Below, piece by piece: positions 1 through 7,746 of a stretch of DNA of 32,851 bases; the first letter of the stretch is position 1, and every line of letters starts with the position of its first letter. The notes beneath the pieces were generated by a model, which did no database searches, was not told the DNA's origin, and saw only the letters and a program-made list of their open reading frames with translations. The stretch is from Acidobacteriaceae bacterium (GTDB lineage: Bacteria > Acidobacteriota > Terriglobia > Terriglobales > Acidobacteriaceae), in the NCBI GenBank assembly GCA_003134655.1, contig PLBY01000128.1, forward strand, positions 1 through 32,851. The letters are read 5' to 3'. The position numbers and the translations under genes were made by a program.

Positions 1-32
1 CTGCAACGCTCTAATGGGACTGTTCTGGGCAC
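1..32 (-). CDS. fusA: Elongation factor G, N-terminal fragment cut by the left edge
   Basis: Read from a GTG at 32 toward the left edge, the minus strand encodes M-P-R-T-V-P-L-E-R-C-R, which matches the conserved N-terminus of bacterial EF-G just before the NIGIMAHIDAGKT P-loop region. An in-frame TAG lies three codons upstream of the GTG, so the reading frame cannot start further up. The position fits: bacterial str operons run rpsL, rpsG, fusA, and the first two lie immediately upstream on the same strand. EF-G is the GTPase that translocates tRNA and mRNA on the ribosome. Only 10 full codons are visible, so the call rests on this short match plus operon order. Confidence 0.8.
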   Translation of the reverse strand, partial: MPRTVPLERC

Positions 33-63
33 GTCGTTCTAACTCTTTCTGGGCTCCGAAAAT

Positions 64-165
64 CAGCTGTCAGCTCTCAGCCTTCAGCTCTCAACTAAAC
101 CAAATTCCTGTCATCCAACTCTTGTCATCCTGAGCGGCGTTCTTTGCCGCGAAGGATCTATGCAC
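64..165. repeat. Repeats between rpsG and fusA: CAGCTCTCAG microrepeats, then a family A element
   Basis: At 64-98 the short word CAGCTCTCAG recurs imperfectly several times. At 123-165 lies a copy of the dominant repeat of the window (called family A here): TGTCATCCTGAGCG, a small hairpin (GCGGC 134-138 with GCCGC 146-150), then CGAAGGATCTATGCAC. It ends four bases from the rpsG stop and fills most of the rpsG-fusA spacer. Confidence 0.8.
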
Positions 166-168
166 TTC

Positions 169-639
169 CTACCACCGGTAATGCGCGAACGCTTTGTTGG
201 CTTCCGCCATCCGGTGAACATCTTCTTTCTTCTTAATCGCGGCGCCTTTTCCAGCGGCGGCGTCCAGCAATTCATTGGTCAACTTCTCGACCATTCCCTT
301 TTCACCGCGGGCCCGGGCATAGGTAATCAGCCAGCGAATCCCCAGCGACGTCCGGCGGTCGGCATTCACTTCCACCGGCACCTGATAGTTGGCGCCACCG
401 ACGCGGCGGGTCTTAACCTCGAGCAGCGGCTTGGCGTTCTCGACGGCCTTCTTGAAGAGCTTCAACGCTTCGTCGCCGCCCTTCTCCTGCACCTTCGCCA
501 GAGCCTCGTAGAAGATGCCCTCGGCGGTCGAGCGCTTGCCCTGCCACATCATCGAGTTAATAAACTTCGTCACCAGATCCGACTGATAAACGGCATCGGC
601 CGGGACGGTCCGCTTTGCGATATGTCCTTTTCTTGGCAT
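169..639 (-). CDS. rpsG: 30S ribosomal protein S7
   Basis: The 156-residue product is full length for bacterial S7. It opens with the typical basic stretch MPRKGHIAKR and carries the conserved VTKFINSMM, EGIFYEAL and GGANYQVPVEV blocks. S7 nucleates assembly of the 30S head by binding the 3' domain of 16S rRNA and lies close to the exit-site tRNA. The start is ATG at 639, with a GGAG about 11 bases upstream. It is the middle gene of the str operon (rpsL, rpsG, fusA). The gaps to rpsL (130 bp) and fusA (136 bp) are both largely filled by repeats, which is wide for this operon. Confidence 0.98.
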   Translation of the reverse strand: MPRKGHIAKRTVPADAVYQSDLVTKFINSMMWQGKRSTAEGIFYEALAKVQEKGGDEALKLFKKAVENAKPLLEVKTRRVGGANYQVPVEVNADRRTSLGIRWLITYARARGEKGMVEKLTNELLDAAAGKGAAIKKKEDVHRMAEANKAFAHYRW

Positions 640-670
640 CTGCTTGTAAGCTCCCTGCGCTCTTGCCCGG

Positions 671-766
671 GTTTCAAAGTTTCATAGTTTCAAGGTTTCA
701 AAGACAAACCCAAAACCCGATCAACCTCACCTTGAAACTCTGAAACCTTCGAAACCTTGAAACTTG
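671..766. repeat. GTTTCAAGG repeats in inverted orientation (family B)
   Basis: At 671-704 the word GTTTCAA recurs in tandem. At 731-766 the complementary word CTTGAAAC recurs. The two blocks face each other and could pair in the rpsL-rpsG transcript. The same vocabulary returns at 5702-5775. Confidence 0.75.
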
Positions 767-769
767 CTA

Positions 770-1147
770 CTAGCCCTTCTTCGGCCGCTTCGCTCCGTAC
801 TTCGAGCGTCCCTGCATGCGGCCGGCGACGCCCACCGCATCCAGCGTTCCGCGAATCACGTGATACCGCACACCCGGCAGATCCTTCACACGGCCCCCGC
901 GGATCAGCACAATCGAGTGTTCCTGCAGGTTATGGCCGACGCCGGGAATGTACGTCGTCACTTCAATCCCATTCGTCAGACGCACACGCGCAACTTTGCG
1001 CAACGCCGAGTTCGGCTTCTTGGGCGTCTGCGTGTACACGCGGGTGCAAACCCCGCGCTTTTGCGGACATCCCTGCAACGCAGGGCTCGCCGTCTTGTAA
1101 CGGGGCCGCTTCCGGCCCTGAGCCACCAACTGGTTAAACGTAGGCAC
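770..1147 (-). CDS. rpsL: 30S ribosomal protein S12
   Basis: The 125-residue product is full length S12. The TPKKPNSALRK block and the RVKDLPGVRY block are both present with the wild-type lysines that are altered in streptomycin-resistant or dependent mutants. S12 sits at the 30S decoding centre and contributes to accuracy. The start is a GTG at 1147 preceded by GGAG eight bases upstream, and no better in-frame ATG exists. It is the first gene of the str operon here. The 634 bp upstream have no gene, so the operon promoter should lie there. Confidence 0.98.
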   Translation of the reverse strand: MPTFNQLVAQGRKRPRYKTASPALQGCPQKRGVCTRVYTQTPKKPNSALRKVARVRLTNGIEVTTYIPGVGHNLQEHSIVLIRGGRVKDLPGVRYHVIRGTLDAVGVAGRMQGRSKYGAKRPKKG

Positions 1148-1781
1148 TCTTCAGACTCCTTAGCCGCGCAACGCCAATCGCACAACATCCTGCCTTCACG
1201 CGCAGGCGGCACAGCTCAAATCCTGCAATCCTGTTGAGACGCGCATCCGTGGGCATGGCCGGCTTACTGCCAACCATTACTTCTCACCGCAAAATGCCGG
1301 AGAGATTCTGGATTCCCTTAGACTTTCGCTGCCGACGGTGGCGCCCGGCCAAACTCCGGGGGCACTCCGTTTCGTCAGCCTTGCCCTGCATATCCTTCCA
1401 CAATAGGGCGGAAGGCACCGCAGGAACGTTTCAGCGAGGAAAGTTTCCGAACCTGCACTTCATCCGGAAACGCGTTTCTCTATAGCTCTACTGCCAGCTC
1501 TGCCTAAACTTCAGCAAAACTCACAGCACACAGCAAGCCTGGATGTACTCGCGGAACCAAACTACTATAGCAAGTCGCCGCAAACATCGTCAACCCGTGT
1601 TTTTGCATCCCACTGTCGGACTGACTGAAGAAAGGCCAGAAGCCATTCGCCAAGCTGCTCCGCTCGCGCCGCTTGCCGATTCCGCTTCCAGCCTCTACAC
1701 TACAAGTTTTCCAATTCATTTGATGGCTCGCCTTGCGTAATTTCGCCGCGCACGGCTGGGACAAGGCATAAAGAGGGGTGC
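1148..1781. other. Gene-free divergent intergenic region between rpsL and the lipoprotein gene
   Basis: No convincing coding sequence or RNA gene is visible. Because the flanking genes diverge, it must hold promoters for both. A TATAGA hexamer on the minus strand (1479-1484) is a possible -10 box, but its -35 region is weak and it lies about 330 bp from rpsL. A small inverted repeat CCCGG/CCGGG sits at 1344-1360. Unlike most gaps here, it lacks the common repeat families. Confidence 0.5.
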
Positions 1782-4226
1782 ATGGGTAGGTTGCGTTCGA
1801 ACGCTTTGCGGTTGTTGGTTGCCATCCTTTCTCTATGGAGCTTCAGCGGCTGTGGCGGCGGTACCAAGCCCGGCCCCCCGATTTTTCCCGGCCGAGTCAA
1901 CCTGACTCCCGGCGGCAATACCTCTCTCGTGCTGGGCGGCGTCCTCGGTTTCAGCGCATCGGCGCAGACTTCTTCCGGCACAAACATCGCTACTGCTTTC
2001 ACCTTTATCTCCAGCGACACGTCCATTTTGACTCTCGCCCCGAACGGCGTGGCTTGCGCTGGTCATTGGGACGTCAATTACACCGTTTGCACTCCCGGCA
2101 ACAACGGACCCGTGCAGGTAACCGCCTCCGCTCTGGGCGCCAGCAGCGTTCCTACCTGGGTGTTCGTTCATCCGCCCATCGACAGCATTACCGTCACCGG
2201 AGTTCTCCTCAACGGTCTACCGGTTCAGGAACCCTGCCTCTCCCAGACCCAGTCCATGACGGTGGAAGCTCACGCTTTCAGCCACGGCGCCGACATCACT
2301 TCCTCGGTTGGCCCTTTTACCTGGTCCGCGAATAACCCGACCGTGGCCAACCTTATTCCTTTGGTGAATTCCGCGTACAACTTCCCGACCAACCAGGCCA
2401 CGGCGACGGCTTTCGCCCCCGGGATCGCCCAGATCTACGCCTCGGCTGGCGGCGTAACCAGTTCTTCCTTCCTGCAACCCCAGTACCAGAATTCCCAGGG
2501 AAATACCTCCCCGGCCCTCGATTTCTTTGCGACTTGCGCCATCCAGAAGATTGCCCTCGAATTGGGCCACGTCGGCTCGGGTCAGACCACCTTCGTCACC
2601 GCGAAAGCAGCCGGCTCTCAGACCGCTTACGCCACCATCACCGACATCATGGGCAACAGCTCTTTGCCCAACACCAACGGCGGCATCGTCCTCAGCAAAA
2701 TCTCTCTCACCTGGACCGCGTCGCAGCCCGTCGTGGTGGGCGCCAGTTCCGGATGCCTGCAATCTTGCGCCCTCTCCGTTTCGTCGGCGGGCTCGGGAGC
2801 CGTGAGCGCCTCCTGCTCGCCACCATCCTGTAATGTCGGCTTTCCGCTCGTTCCGGCTTCGCTTTCGTCGACCTCCGCCGTGAACGCTTGCACTCAGTAC
2901 TTTCAAGCCCAGTACCCCCAACTCCTCAGTTGCCAGGAACTTATCCCCGTACCCGTCTACGCTGACACTGCGATCTCGGGCATCGTGACCGGCTCCACGG
3001 GTTCGGTTGGCGTGTTAGCCACAAGTACAGGATGCGCCCACCTGGCCCCCGCCGCCTGCAGCTCCTCCATCTATAGCCTCTCGACAGCCAGGGCTGTGAC
3101 TGGATCCGAGAATCCCTTGCCCGTTTCACCAAACTCCATGCTCTTCGACCTCACTGGCGACAAGGTCTTCATGGGAAGCGACTTCGGCGCGCAGGTCATC
3201 AACCCGACGAATTTCGGCACCGCCAACAACCCTTACACCTCTCTCGGCACCGTGACCGGCAACGTGTTGGCTGCCTCTAACAGCGGAGCCGTCGCCGTAT
3301 TCTCCGACACCATTCACACGCCCAATCAGGTCTACGTCGTCAACGTGACCAACCTCAATTCTCCATCGGCAACCGCCCTGAATATTTCCTCCGCCGTGGG
3401 TGCGGCATTCTCTCCCGATGGATTGAAGACCTTTATCTTGGGTGGCAGCACCGCCAGTTCCCTCTACGTGTACTCCACCCTGCAGGCCTTGCAGGGACCG
3501 ATTGCGCTCCAGGGACAGGGTGTGAGTGGGGGCTTCTCGCCCAATGGTGCCTTCGGGTATGTCGCGGAGGCGGCCTCCAGCACCGGCTCTGCCAACCTTA
3601 CCGCTTTTGCCACCTGCAACAATCAGGTCGCTGCGAGCCTGCCCTTGCCCGCCGATCCTATTCTCATGAGAGTCTTGCCTCAAGCGCACCTCGATGGCAG
3701 AGATTCCTACGGCTATTCAATTCCCGATGGCATTCACGTCTTGGTGCTCGACGCCACCGGCTTCGACATCATTACTTCCACGATCTCCGCCCCTGTGCCC
3801 GGAACTCTTTGTCCCCAGTCGTTGACTTTCATCAGCAACGATCCGTTACATGCCGTGCAGCGCGTCGAATTGAATCAGGGCACGCTCCACCCTCCCCTCA
3901 ATTTCTTCGCATCCGCAGACGGCTCGCAACTCTACGTCGCCTCCGGCAGCAACGCCAGCATCCTGGTCTATGATTTCGGAACCGGCGCCGTAACCGGCAT
4001 CGAACTCCTCGGAAGTGCAACGCCTCTCAGCGCAGACATGTCGGTCGACGACGGCACCATCGTGGTCGCGGGCAGCGATGGCATGCTCCACGAAATCAGC
4101 ACCTCCCTCGGCGGCGCCGACCTGGTTCAACTCCCCTTCCCCAACCTGCCCAACTACCTGAACCCCTTCTGCACGGGTTATCCCACGCAGCCCTGCACCC
4201 TGAACCTGGTGCTGGCCAGACCGTAA
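1782..4226 (+). CDS. Large secreted lipoprotein with Ig-like N-terminal part and beta-propeller-like C-terminal part
   Basis: The 814-residue product begins with a basic n-region, a hydrophobic stretch (about residues 9-20) and SFSGC, a probable lipobox with Cys24, followed by GGG. This suggests an anchored lipoprotein of the cell envelope. Residues about 35-250 resemble bacterial Ig-like (BIG2-type) repeats, with phrases such as SSDTSILTL and WSANNPTVANL and many Thr, Ser and Ala. From about 450 on, repeated blades of the type DLTGDKVFMGSDFG and FSPDGLKTFILG look like the YVTN/NHL propeller class. There are about a dozen cysteines, so disulfides are possible. The start ATG has GAGGGG just upstream. 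No specific function can be assigned; such proteins are common in acidobacteria and may bind surfaces or polysaccharides (inference). Confidence 0.85.
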   Translation: MGRLRSNALRLLVAILSLWSFSGCGGGTKPGPPIFPGRVNLTPGGNTSLVLGGVLGFSASAQTSSGTNIATAFTFISSDTSILTLAPNGVACAGHWDVNYTVCTPGNNGPVQVTASALGASSVPTWVFVHPPIDSITVTGVLLNGLPVQEPCLSQTQSMTVEAHAFSHGADITSSVGPFTWSANNPTVANLIPLVNSAYNFPTNQATATAFAPGIAQIYASAGGVTSSSFLQPQYQNSQGNTSPALDFFATCAIQKIALELGHVGSGQTTFVTAKAAGSQTAYATITDIMGNSSLPNTNGGIVLSKISLTWTASQPVVVGASSGCLQSCALSVSSAGSGAVSASCSPPSCNVGFPLVPASLSSTSAVNACTQYFQAQYPQLLSCQELIPVPVYADTAISGIVTGSTGSVGVLATSTGCAHLAPAACSSSIYSLSTARAVTGSENPLPVSPNSMLFDLTGDKVFMGSDFGAQVINPTNFGTANNPYTSLGTVTGNVLAASNSGAVAVFSDTIHTPNQVYVVNVTNLNSPSATALNISSAVGAAFSPDGLKTFILGGSTASSLYVYSTLQALQGPIALQGQGVSGGFSPNGAFGYVAEAASSTGSANLTAFATCNNQVAASLPLPADPILMRVLPQAHLDGRDSYGYSIPDGIHVLVLDATGFDIITSTISAPVPGTLCPQSLTFISNDPLHAVQRVELNQGTLHPPLNFFASADGSQLYVASGSNASILVYDFGTGAVTGIELLGSATPLSADMSVDDGTIVVAGSDGMLHEISTSLGGADLVQLPFPNLPNYLNPFCTGYPTQPCTLNLVLARP

Positions 4227-4354
4227 GGATGGTTGCCCGTCTTTCAAGGCTTCATAGGAAGTGACTGTTGCGGGTTTCCGTTGCAGAAACCGCAGACATT
4301 CAGAGTTGGGTCAGGAGAGGGGTTGAACACAGAGGACCGAATACACAGTACAGA

Positions 4355-4391
4355 GACTGAGTACTGAGTACCGAGTACCGCGTACTGCCTA
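4355..4391. repeat. GAGTACTGAGTACC repeat (family C) abutting the nusB stop
   Basis: The word GAGTAC(T/C) recurs about four times and runs into the reverse-complement stop codon of nusB at 4389-4391. The same words recur at 26107-26120 and 26197-26226. Confidence 0.75.
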
Positions 4392-4814
4392 CTGGACGCT
4401 GCTCTTGGGCTCGAGTTCTTTCCCCACGCTATCGAGCACCCCATTCACAAAGTGCACCGACTCCGGACTCGAAAACTTCCGCGCAATCTCCAGCGCTTCA
4501 TTGATCACCACGGCCCGCGGAGTCTCCGGATACGCCAGCAGCTCGGCGACTGCGGCCCGCAGCAGATTGCGATCCACCGCCGCCATGCGCTCCATGCGCC
4601 AGTGCTCGGCGTGCTTCTCAATCAACCCGTCAATCTCCGAGTTGCGATCCGTCGCCACACGAAACAGATCGTCGGCAAATCCGCGCACCTCGGCGCTAGC
4701 CGTCCCATGTTCAGCCCAGAATGTCCGCCGCACCTGCTCGGCATCCTGCTTGCCCATGTCCGACTGAAACAGCATCTGCAGCGCCAGTTCCCGAGATTTA
4801 CGCCGAGTCCCCAT
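4389..4814 (-). CDS. nusB: Transcription antitermination factor NusB
   Basis: The 141-residue product is full length and all alpha. It starts with the typical MGTRRKSRELALQMLFQSD, has the central VDRNLLRAAVAELL helix and ends with the conserved AVVINEALEIARKFSSPESVHFVNGVLDSV region. NusB pairs with NusE (S10) at boxA RNA and supports rRNA antitermination. It lies directly downstream of ribH on the same strand, a very common bacterial pairing. A family A repeat sits between them (4861-4925). Confidence 0.97.
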   Translation of the reverse strand: MGTRRKSRELALQMLFQSDMGKQDAEQVRRTFWAEHGTASAEVRGFADDLFRVATDRNSEIDGLIEKHAEHWRMERMAAVDRNLLRAAVAELLAYPETPRAVVINEALEIARKFSSPESVHFVNGVLDSVGKELEPKSSVQ

Positions 4815-4860
4815 AGAAAGAAGTTGTTAATAGCCAGTGTATTGTACCAACCCAAATTCC

Positions 4861-4925
4861 TGTCATGCTGAGCGAAGAAGGGGCCGCGCCTTAGCGCGGC
4901 CCTTTCGCAGTCGAAGCATCCCTAC
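4861..4925. repeat. Family A element with a 9-bp core hairpin
   Basis: It has the left flank TGTCATGCTGAGCG, core arms GGGCCGCGC (4881-4889) and GCGCGGCCC (4894-4902) around a CTTA loop, and the right flank CAGTCGAAGCATCCCTAC. It lies in the ribH-nusB gap. Confidence 0.85.
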
Positions 4926-4973
4926 CCGTACTCGCGAGCCCAGCCTAAGTAAAATTGCCCAAGAGTCGAACAA

Positions 4974-5651
4974 CTAGCGCCCGCGCCGCTTCTTGTTCTT
5001 GTCAGCCGCGGAGCGAGATCGAGCAGTCCGCTTTTGTCCGACGTCCGAGGTCCGACGCCCGCCGCCCGCCTTCCGAACGCCGGAAGCCGGAAGCCGGATG
5101 GCATCCTTCAACGACACCATCTCCACCGCCGCCATCGCCGCCTCAAACCCCTTGTTCCCCATCTTCAACCCAGCCCGATCGATAGCCTGTTCCAAAGTCT
5201 CGCAAGTCAAAACGCCGAAAGCATGCGGTACCCCAGTCTCCTGCGCTGACTGCCCAATCCCCCGCGTGACCTCATTCACAATCACGTCATAGTGCGCCGT
5301 ATCCCCGCGCAACAAACATCCGATGCAAATAATGGCGTCATACTTCCCGGTCAAAGCCAAAGCCCGCGCCGCCAGCGGAATCTCAAACGCCCCCGGCACG
5401 CGTGCGATGTCGATGTCTTTCTTGGAAGCTCCGGCTCGCAGCAGCCCATCGCAAGCGCTCAGCAGCAGCCGCTCCGTGATAAACGCATTAAACCGCGCCA
5501 CCACGATCGCAAACCGCCGCCCCGTGGCATCGAGTTTCCCCTCCAAAGCAGGAAAGTCCGCCCCCGGCACCGGCTCCACCTTGAATTTGATCTTTTCCTC
5601 TGTGATCTCCGTGTCCTCTGTGGTGAATTTGTTTCGATTCAAGCTTGTCAT
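4974..5651 (-). CDS. ribH: 6,7-dimethyl-8-ribityllumazine synthase with unusual terminal extensions
   Basis: The core (about residues 35-185) is lumazine synthase: GKLDATGRRFAIVVARFN, the VPGAFEIPLAA motif, ICIGCLLRGDTAHYD and GVLTCETLEQAIDRAG. The enzyme joins 5-amino-6-ribitylaminouracil to 3,4-dihydroxybutanone phosphate in riboflavin synthesis, usually as a 60-mer or pentamer. The frame allows 225 residues, about 70 more than usual. The first 20 or so codons from the ATG at 5651 come from intergenic repeats (families A and D). The last 40 codons include GTCCGA and CGGAAGC microrepeats and encode a basic tail. A GTG at 5579 would give a normal-length N-terminus and may be the real start. 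It precedes nusB. Confidence 0.93.
   Translation of the reverse strand: MTSLNRNKFTTEDTEITEEKIKFKVEPVPGADFPALEGKLDATGRRFAIVVARFNAFITERLLLSACDGLLRAGASKKDIDIARVPGAFEIPLAARALALTGKYDAIICIGCLLRGDTAHYDVIVNEVTRGIGQSAQETGVPHAFGVLTCETLEQAIDRAGLKMGNKGFEAAMAAVEMVSLKDAIRLPASGVRKAGGGRRTSDVGQKRTARSRSAADKNKKRRGR
5593..5627. repeat. Family D repeat inside the ribH reading frame
   Basis: The word CTCCGTGTCCTCTGTGGTGA lies inside the 5' end of the open ribH frame. Related words occur at 7668-7696 and 9701-9736 in non-coding gaps. Confidence 0.75.
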
Positions 5652-5688
5652 CCTGAGCGGCGCTCTTTGCCGCGAAGGATCTATGCAC
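5646..5688. repeat. Family A element at the 5' end of ribH
   Basis: TGTCATCCTGAGCG, the GCGGC/GCCGC hairpin, then CGAAGGATCTATGCAC. On the minus strand its left end supplies the ATG at 5651 that opens the ribH frame. Family B GTTTCAA/TTGAAAC words follow at 5702-5775. Confidence 0.85.
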
Positions 5689-5701
5689 CCCGCCGCAAGC
5701 G

Positions 5702-5775
5702 CGAAAGGTTCAAAGTTCTACGCGTCAAAGTTTCCAGTCCTTGAAACATGAAACATGAAACTTTGAAACCTTGAA
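5702..5775. repeat. Family B repeat (TTGAAAC words)
   Basis: TTGAAACATGAAACATGAAA and related words in the spacer upstream of ribH share their vocabulary with the rpsL-rpsG spacer. Confidence 0.7.
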
Positions 5776-5785
5776 ACGCTTTTCG

Positions 5786-6568
5786 CTACTTCCCCTTAAA
5801 CGCCGCCGCCCGCTTCTCCAAAAACGCCTTCGTCCCCTCAGTCTTATCCTCAGTCGCGCAGCACACCCCAAACAGCACCGCCTCCAGATAAAGCCCCTCA
5901 GACAAAGTCATTTCCATCCCTTTGTTGACGGCCTCCATCGCGTACTGCACGGCCAGCGGAGCATTCGCAATAATCTTCGCCGCAATCGCTTCCGCCCGCG
6001 GAATCAAATCGGCTGGCGCCGTGACTTCATTCACCAGCCCAATGCGATGCGCCTCCTGCGCCGTGATCATCTCCCCCGCCAGCACCATCTGCATCGCCAG
6101 CCCCTTGCCCACCAGCCGCGGCAGCCGCTGCGATCCGCCATATCCCGGGATAATCCCCAACTTCACCTCCGGCTGCCCCAGCTTCGCATTCTCGCTGGCC
6201 AACCGCATCGTGCAAGCCATCGCAATCTCACATCCCCCGCCGAGCGCGAATCCGTTGAGACAGGCAATCACCGGCTTCCCCAGATTCTCAATCAAATTGA
6301 GCACCGACTGCCCCCGATGCGTATATTCCTTGCCGCTAACAGCATCATGCTTGGATAGTTCCCCAATGTCGGCACCGGCAATAAACGCCTTCTCGCCCGC
6401 GCCAGTAAAGATAACGACGCGAATCGCCTTGTCGTTCTTGATGTCGTGAAAGGCCCCCCGCAACTCCTCCATGGTCGCCATGTTGAGCGCATTGAGCACC
6501 TTCGGCCGGTTGACGGTAACGTAAGCCATCGCGTTTTTCTTTTCGAGAAGTATGTTTTCGAAGTTCAT
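5786..6568 (-). CDS. Enoyl-CoA hydratase / crotonase family protein
   Basis: The product is about 260 residues, usual for the crotonase fold. It contains the oxyanion-hole segment AFIAGADIGEL, the glycine-rich ALGGGCEIAMAC helix with the first catalytic Glu, and the PEVKLGIIPGYGG segment with the second. This arrangement fits reversible hydration of a 2-enoyl-CoA to a 3-hydroxyacyl-CoA. The ATG at 6568 is chosen over the upstream GTG because AGGA sits eight bases before it and the family starts at MNFENILLE. It follows the thiolase and hydroxyacyl-CoA dehydrogenase genes on the same strand, so short-chain beta-oxidation or its reversal is likely. Chain-length preference cannot be read from sequence. 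Confidence 0.93.
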   Translation of the reverse strand: MNFENILLEKKNAMAYVTVNRPKVLNALNMATMEELRGAFHDIKNDKAIRVVIFTGAGEKAFIAGADIGELSKHDAVSGKEYTHRGQSVLNLIENLGKPVIACLNGFALGGGCEIAMACTMRLASENAKLGQPEVKLGIIPGYGGSQRLPRLVGKGLAMQMVLAGEMITAQEAHRIGLVNEVTAPADLIPRAEAIAAKIIANAPLAVQYAMEAVNKGMEMTLSEGLYLEAVLFGVCCATEDKTEGTKAFLEKRAAAFKGK

Positions 6569-6587
6569 AGATTCATTCCTCACCACC

Positions 6588-6681
6588 TGTCATCCTGAGC
6601 GGAGCGAAGGATCTATGCACTCTGCTGTTGCCGGCAAGCTGCATAGATCCTTCGCGGCAAAATGCGCCGCTCAGGATGACA
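6588..6681. repeat. Two family A elements head to head, forming a long palindrome
   Basis: The arm at 6588-6619 reads TGTCATCCTGAGCG then AGCGAAGGATCTATGCA. The arm at 6640-6681 is its reverse complement with a slightly longer core (GCGGC/GCCGC). About 30 bases can pair across a 20-base centre. It lies in the spacer just upstream of the enoyl-CoA hydratase gene. Confidence 0.85.
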
Positions 6682-6705
6682 AGCAAGATCCGTGCCAATC
6701 CGTGG

Positions 6706-7599
6706 CTAAAGCTTCTGCGCCTTCGGCTTCTCCGGGTCTGCATAATCATAAAACCCCTTCCCCGATTTCCGCCCGTACCACCCCGCCATCACCAACCTCT
6801 TCAGCAGCGGAGGCGACGCGAACCGCCGCTCCTTGAACTCGTCATACATCACATGCGTAATGTAATAGGTCGTATCCAGCCCCACAAAATCCAGCAGCGT
6901 AAACGGCCCCATCGGATACCCGCATCCCAGCTTCATCGCGTTATCGATATCCTCAATCGACCCCACGCCCTCTTCATACGCCCGGATCGCATCGAGCAAA
7001 TACGGCACCAGCAGCCGGTTCACAATGAATCCCGTCTTATCCGAAGTCCGCACCGGAACCTTGCCCAGCTTCTTGGCAAACGTGTAAGCCGATTCGTACA
7101 CGTCATCGGCAGTAGCGATCGTCCGCACGACTTCCACCAGCTTCATCAGCGGCACCGGATTAAAAAAGTGCAGCCCGATAAACCGCTCCGGCCGCTTCAC
7201 CGAAGTCAGCAACTCCGTCACCGAAATCGACGAAGTATTCGAAGCAAAGATCGCATCCTTCTTCACCACGCCATCGAGCGACGCATACATCTTCTTCTTC
7301 TCTTCGACATTCTCGATGATGGCCTCAATCACAATGTCGCAATCGCTGAGGTCGGATTTCGAAGTCGTCCCCCGAAGCCGCGCCCGCGCAGCGTCCTTCT
7401 GTTCAGCAGTAATCCCGCCCTTCTCAACAGGCCGCTCGGCAAACTTCGCCAGAGATTTCTCAATCCCGGCAAACCCCTTGTCGAGAAACTTCTGCTCAAC
7501 CTCAAGCACGGTCACGTCAAATCCAGCCATAGCGCAAACCTGCGCAATCCCAGACCCCATCAGCCCACAAGCGAGTACTCCAACCTTTTTAATTTCCAT
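6706..7599 (-). CDS. 3-hydroxyacyl-CoA (3-hydroxybutyryl-CoA) dehydrogenase
   Basis: The product is 297 residues, matching the short single-function family. The N-terminal Rossmann domain starts KKVGVLACGLMGSGIAQVC, followed by Glu and the NTSSISVTEL segment. The HFFNPVP motif carries the catalytic His. The C-terminal helical domain has FIVNRLLVPYLLDAIRAYEEGVG and GCGYPMGPFTLLDFVGLD. It oxidises (S)-3-hydroxyacyl-CoA with NAD. The nucleotide loop reads ACGLMG, where the family usually has GxGxxG, so the first Gly is Ala. The ATG at 7599 has GAGGGA seven bases upstream and is preferred over the TTG two codons earlier. It lies between the thiolase and the hydratase genes. Confidence 0.95.
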   Translation of the reverse strand: MEIKKVGVLACGLMGSGIAQVCAMAGFDVTVLEVEQKFLDKGFAGIEKSLAKFAERPVEKGGITAEQKDAARARLRGTTSKSDLSDCDIVIEAIIENVEEKKKMYASLDGVVKKDAIFASNTSSISVTELLTSVKRPERFIGLHFFNPVPLMKLVEVVRTIATADDVYESAYTFAKKLGKVPVRTSDKTGFIVNRLLVPYLLDAIRAYEEGVGSIEDIDNAMKLGCGYPMGPFTLLDFVGLDTTYYITHVMYDEFKERRFASPPLLKRLVMAGWYGRKSGKGFYDYADPEKPKAQKL

Positions 7600-7619
7600 T
7601 CGCAATCCCTCGAAAGTGT

Positions 7620-7741
7620 AGCGCCGCCGTCTCGGCGGCTGTCGCGGGGGCGTCCCGCCCGCGCTCCCTGTGTCCTCTGAGTCCTCTGTGGTTAAGAATT
7701 AAATTCTTGATCCGTGAAAATCCGCGCAAATCCGTGGCAAA
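7620..7741. repeat. Composite of three short repeats between thiolase and dehydrogenase genes
   Basis: A 7-bp hairpin GCCGCCG (7623-7629) / CGGCGGC (7633-7639) is followed by family D words (GTCCTCTGAGTCCTCTGTGG, 7671-7690) and then AATCCGCGCAAATCCGTGGC at 7719-7738 (family E, also near 6687-6712). Confidence 0.7.
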
Positions 7742-7746
7742 AGAAC

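Noticed and set aside
4974..5785. FMN riboswitch for ribH
   Set aside because: The upstream gap is short and made of repeats; no RFN-like conserved blocks were seen.
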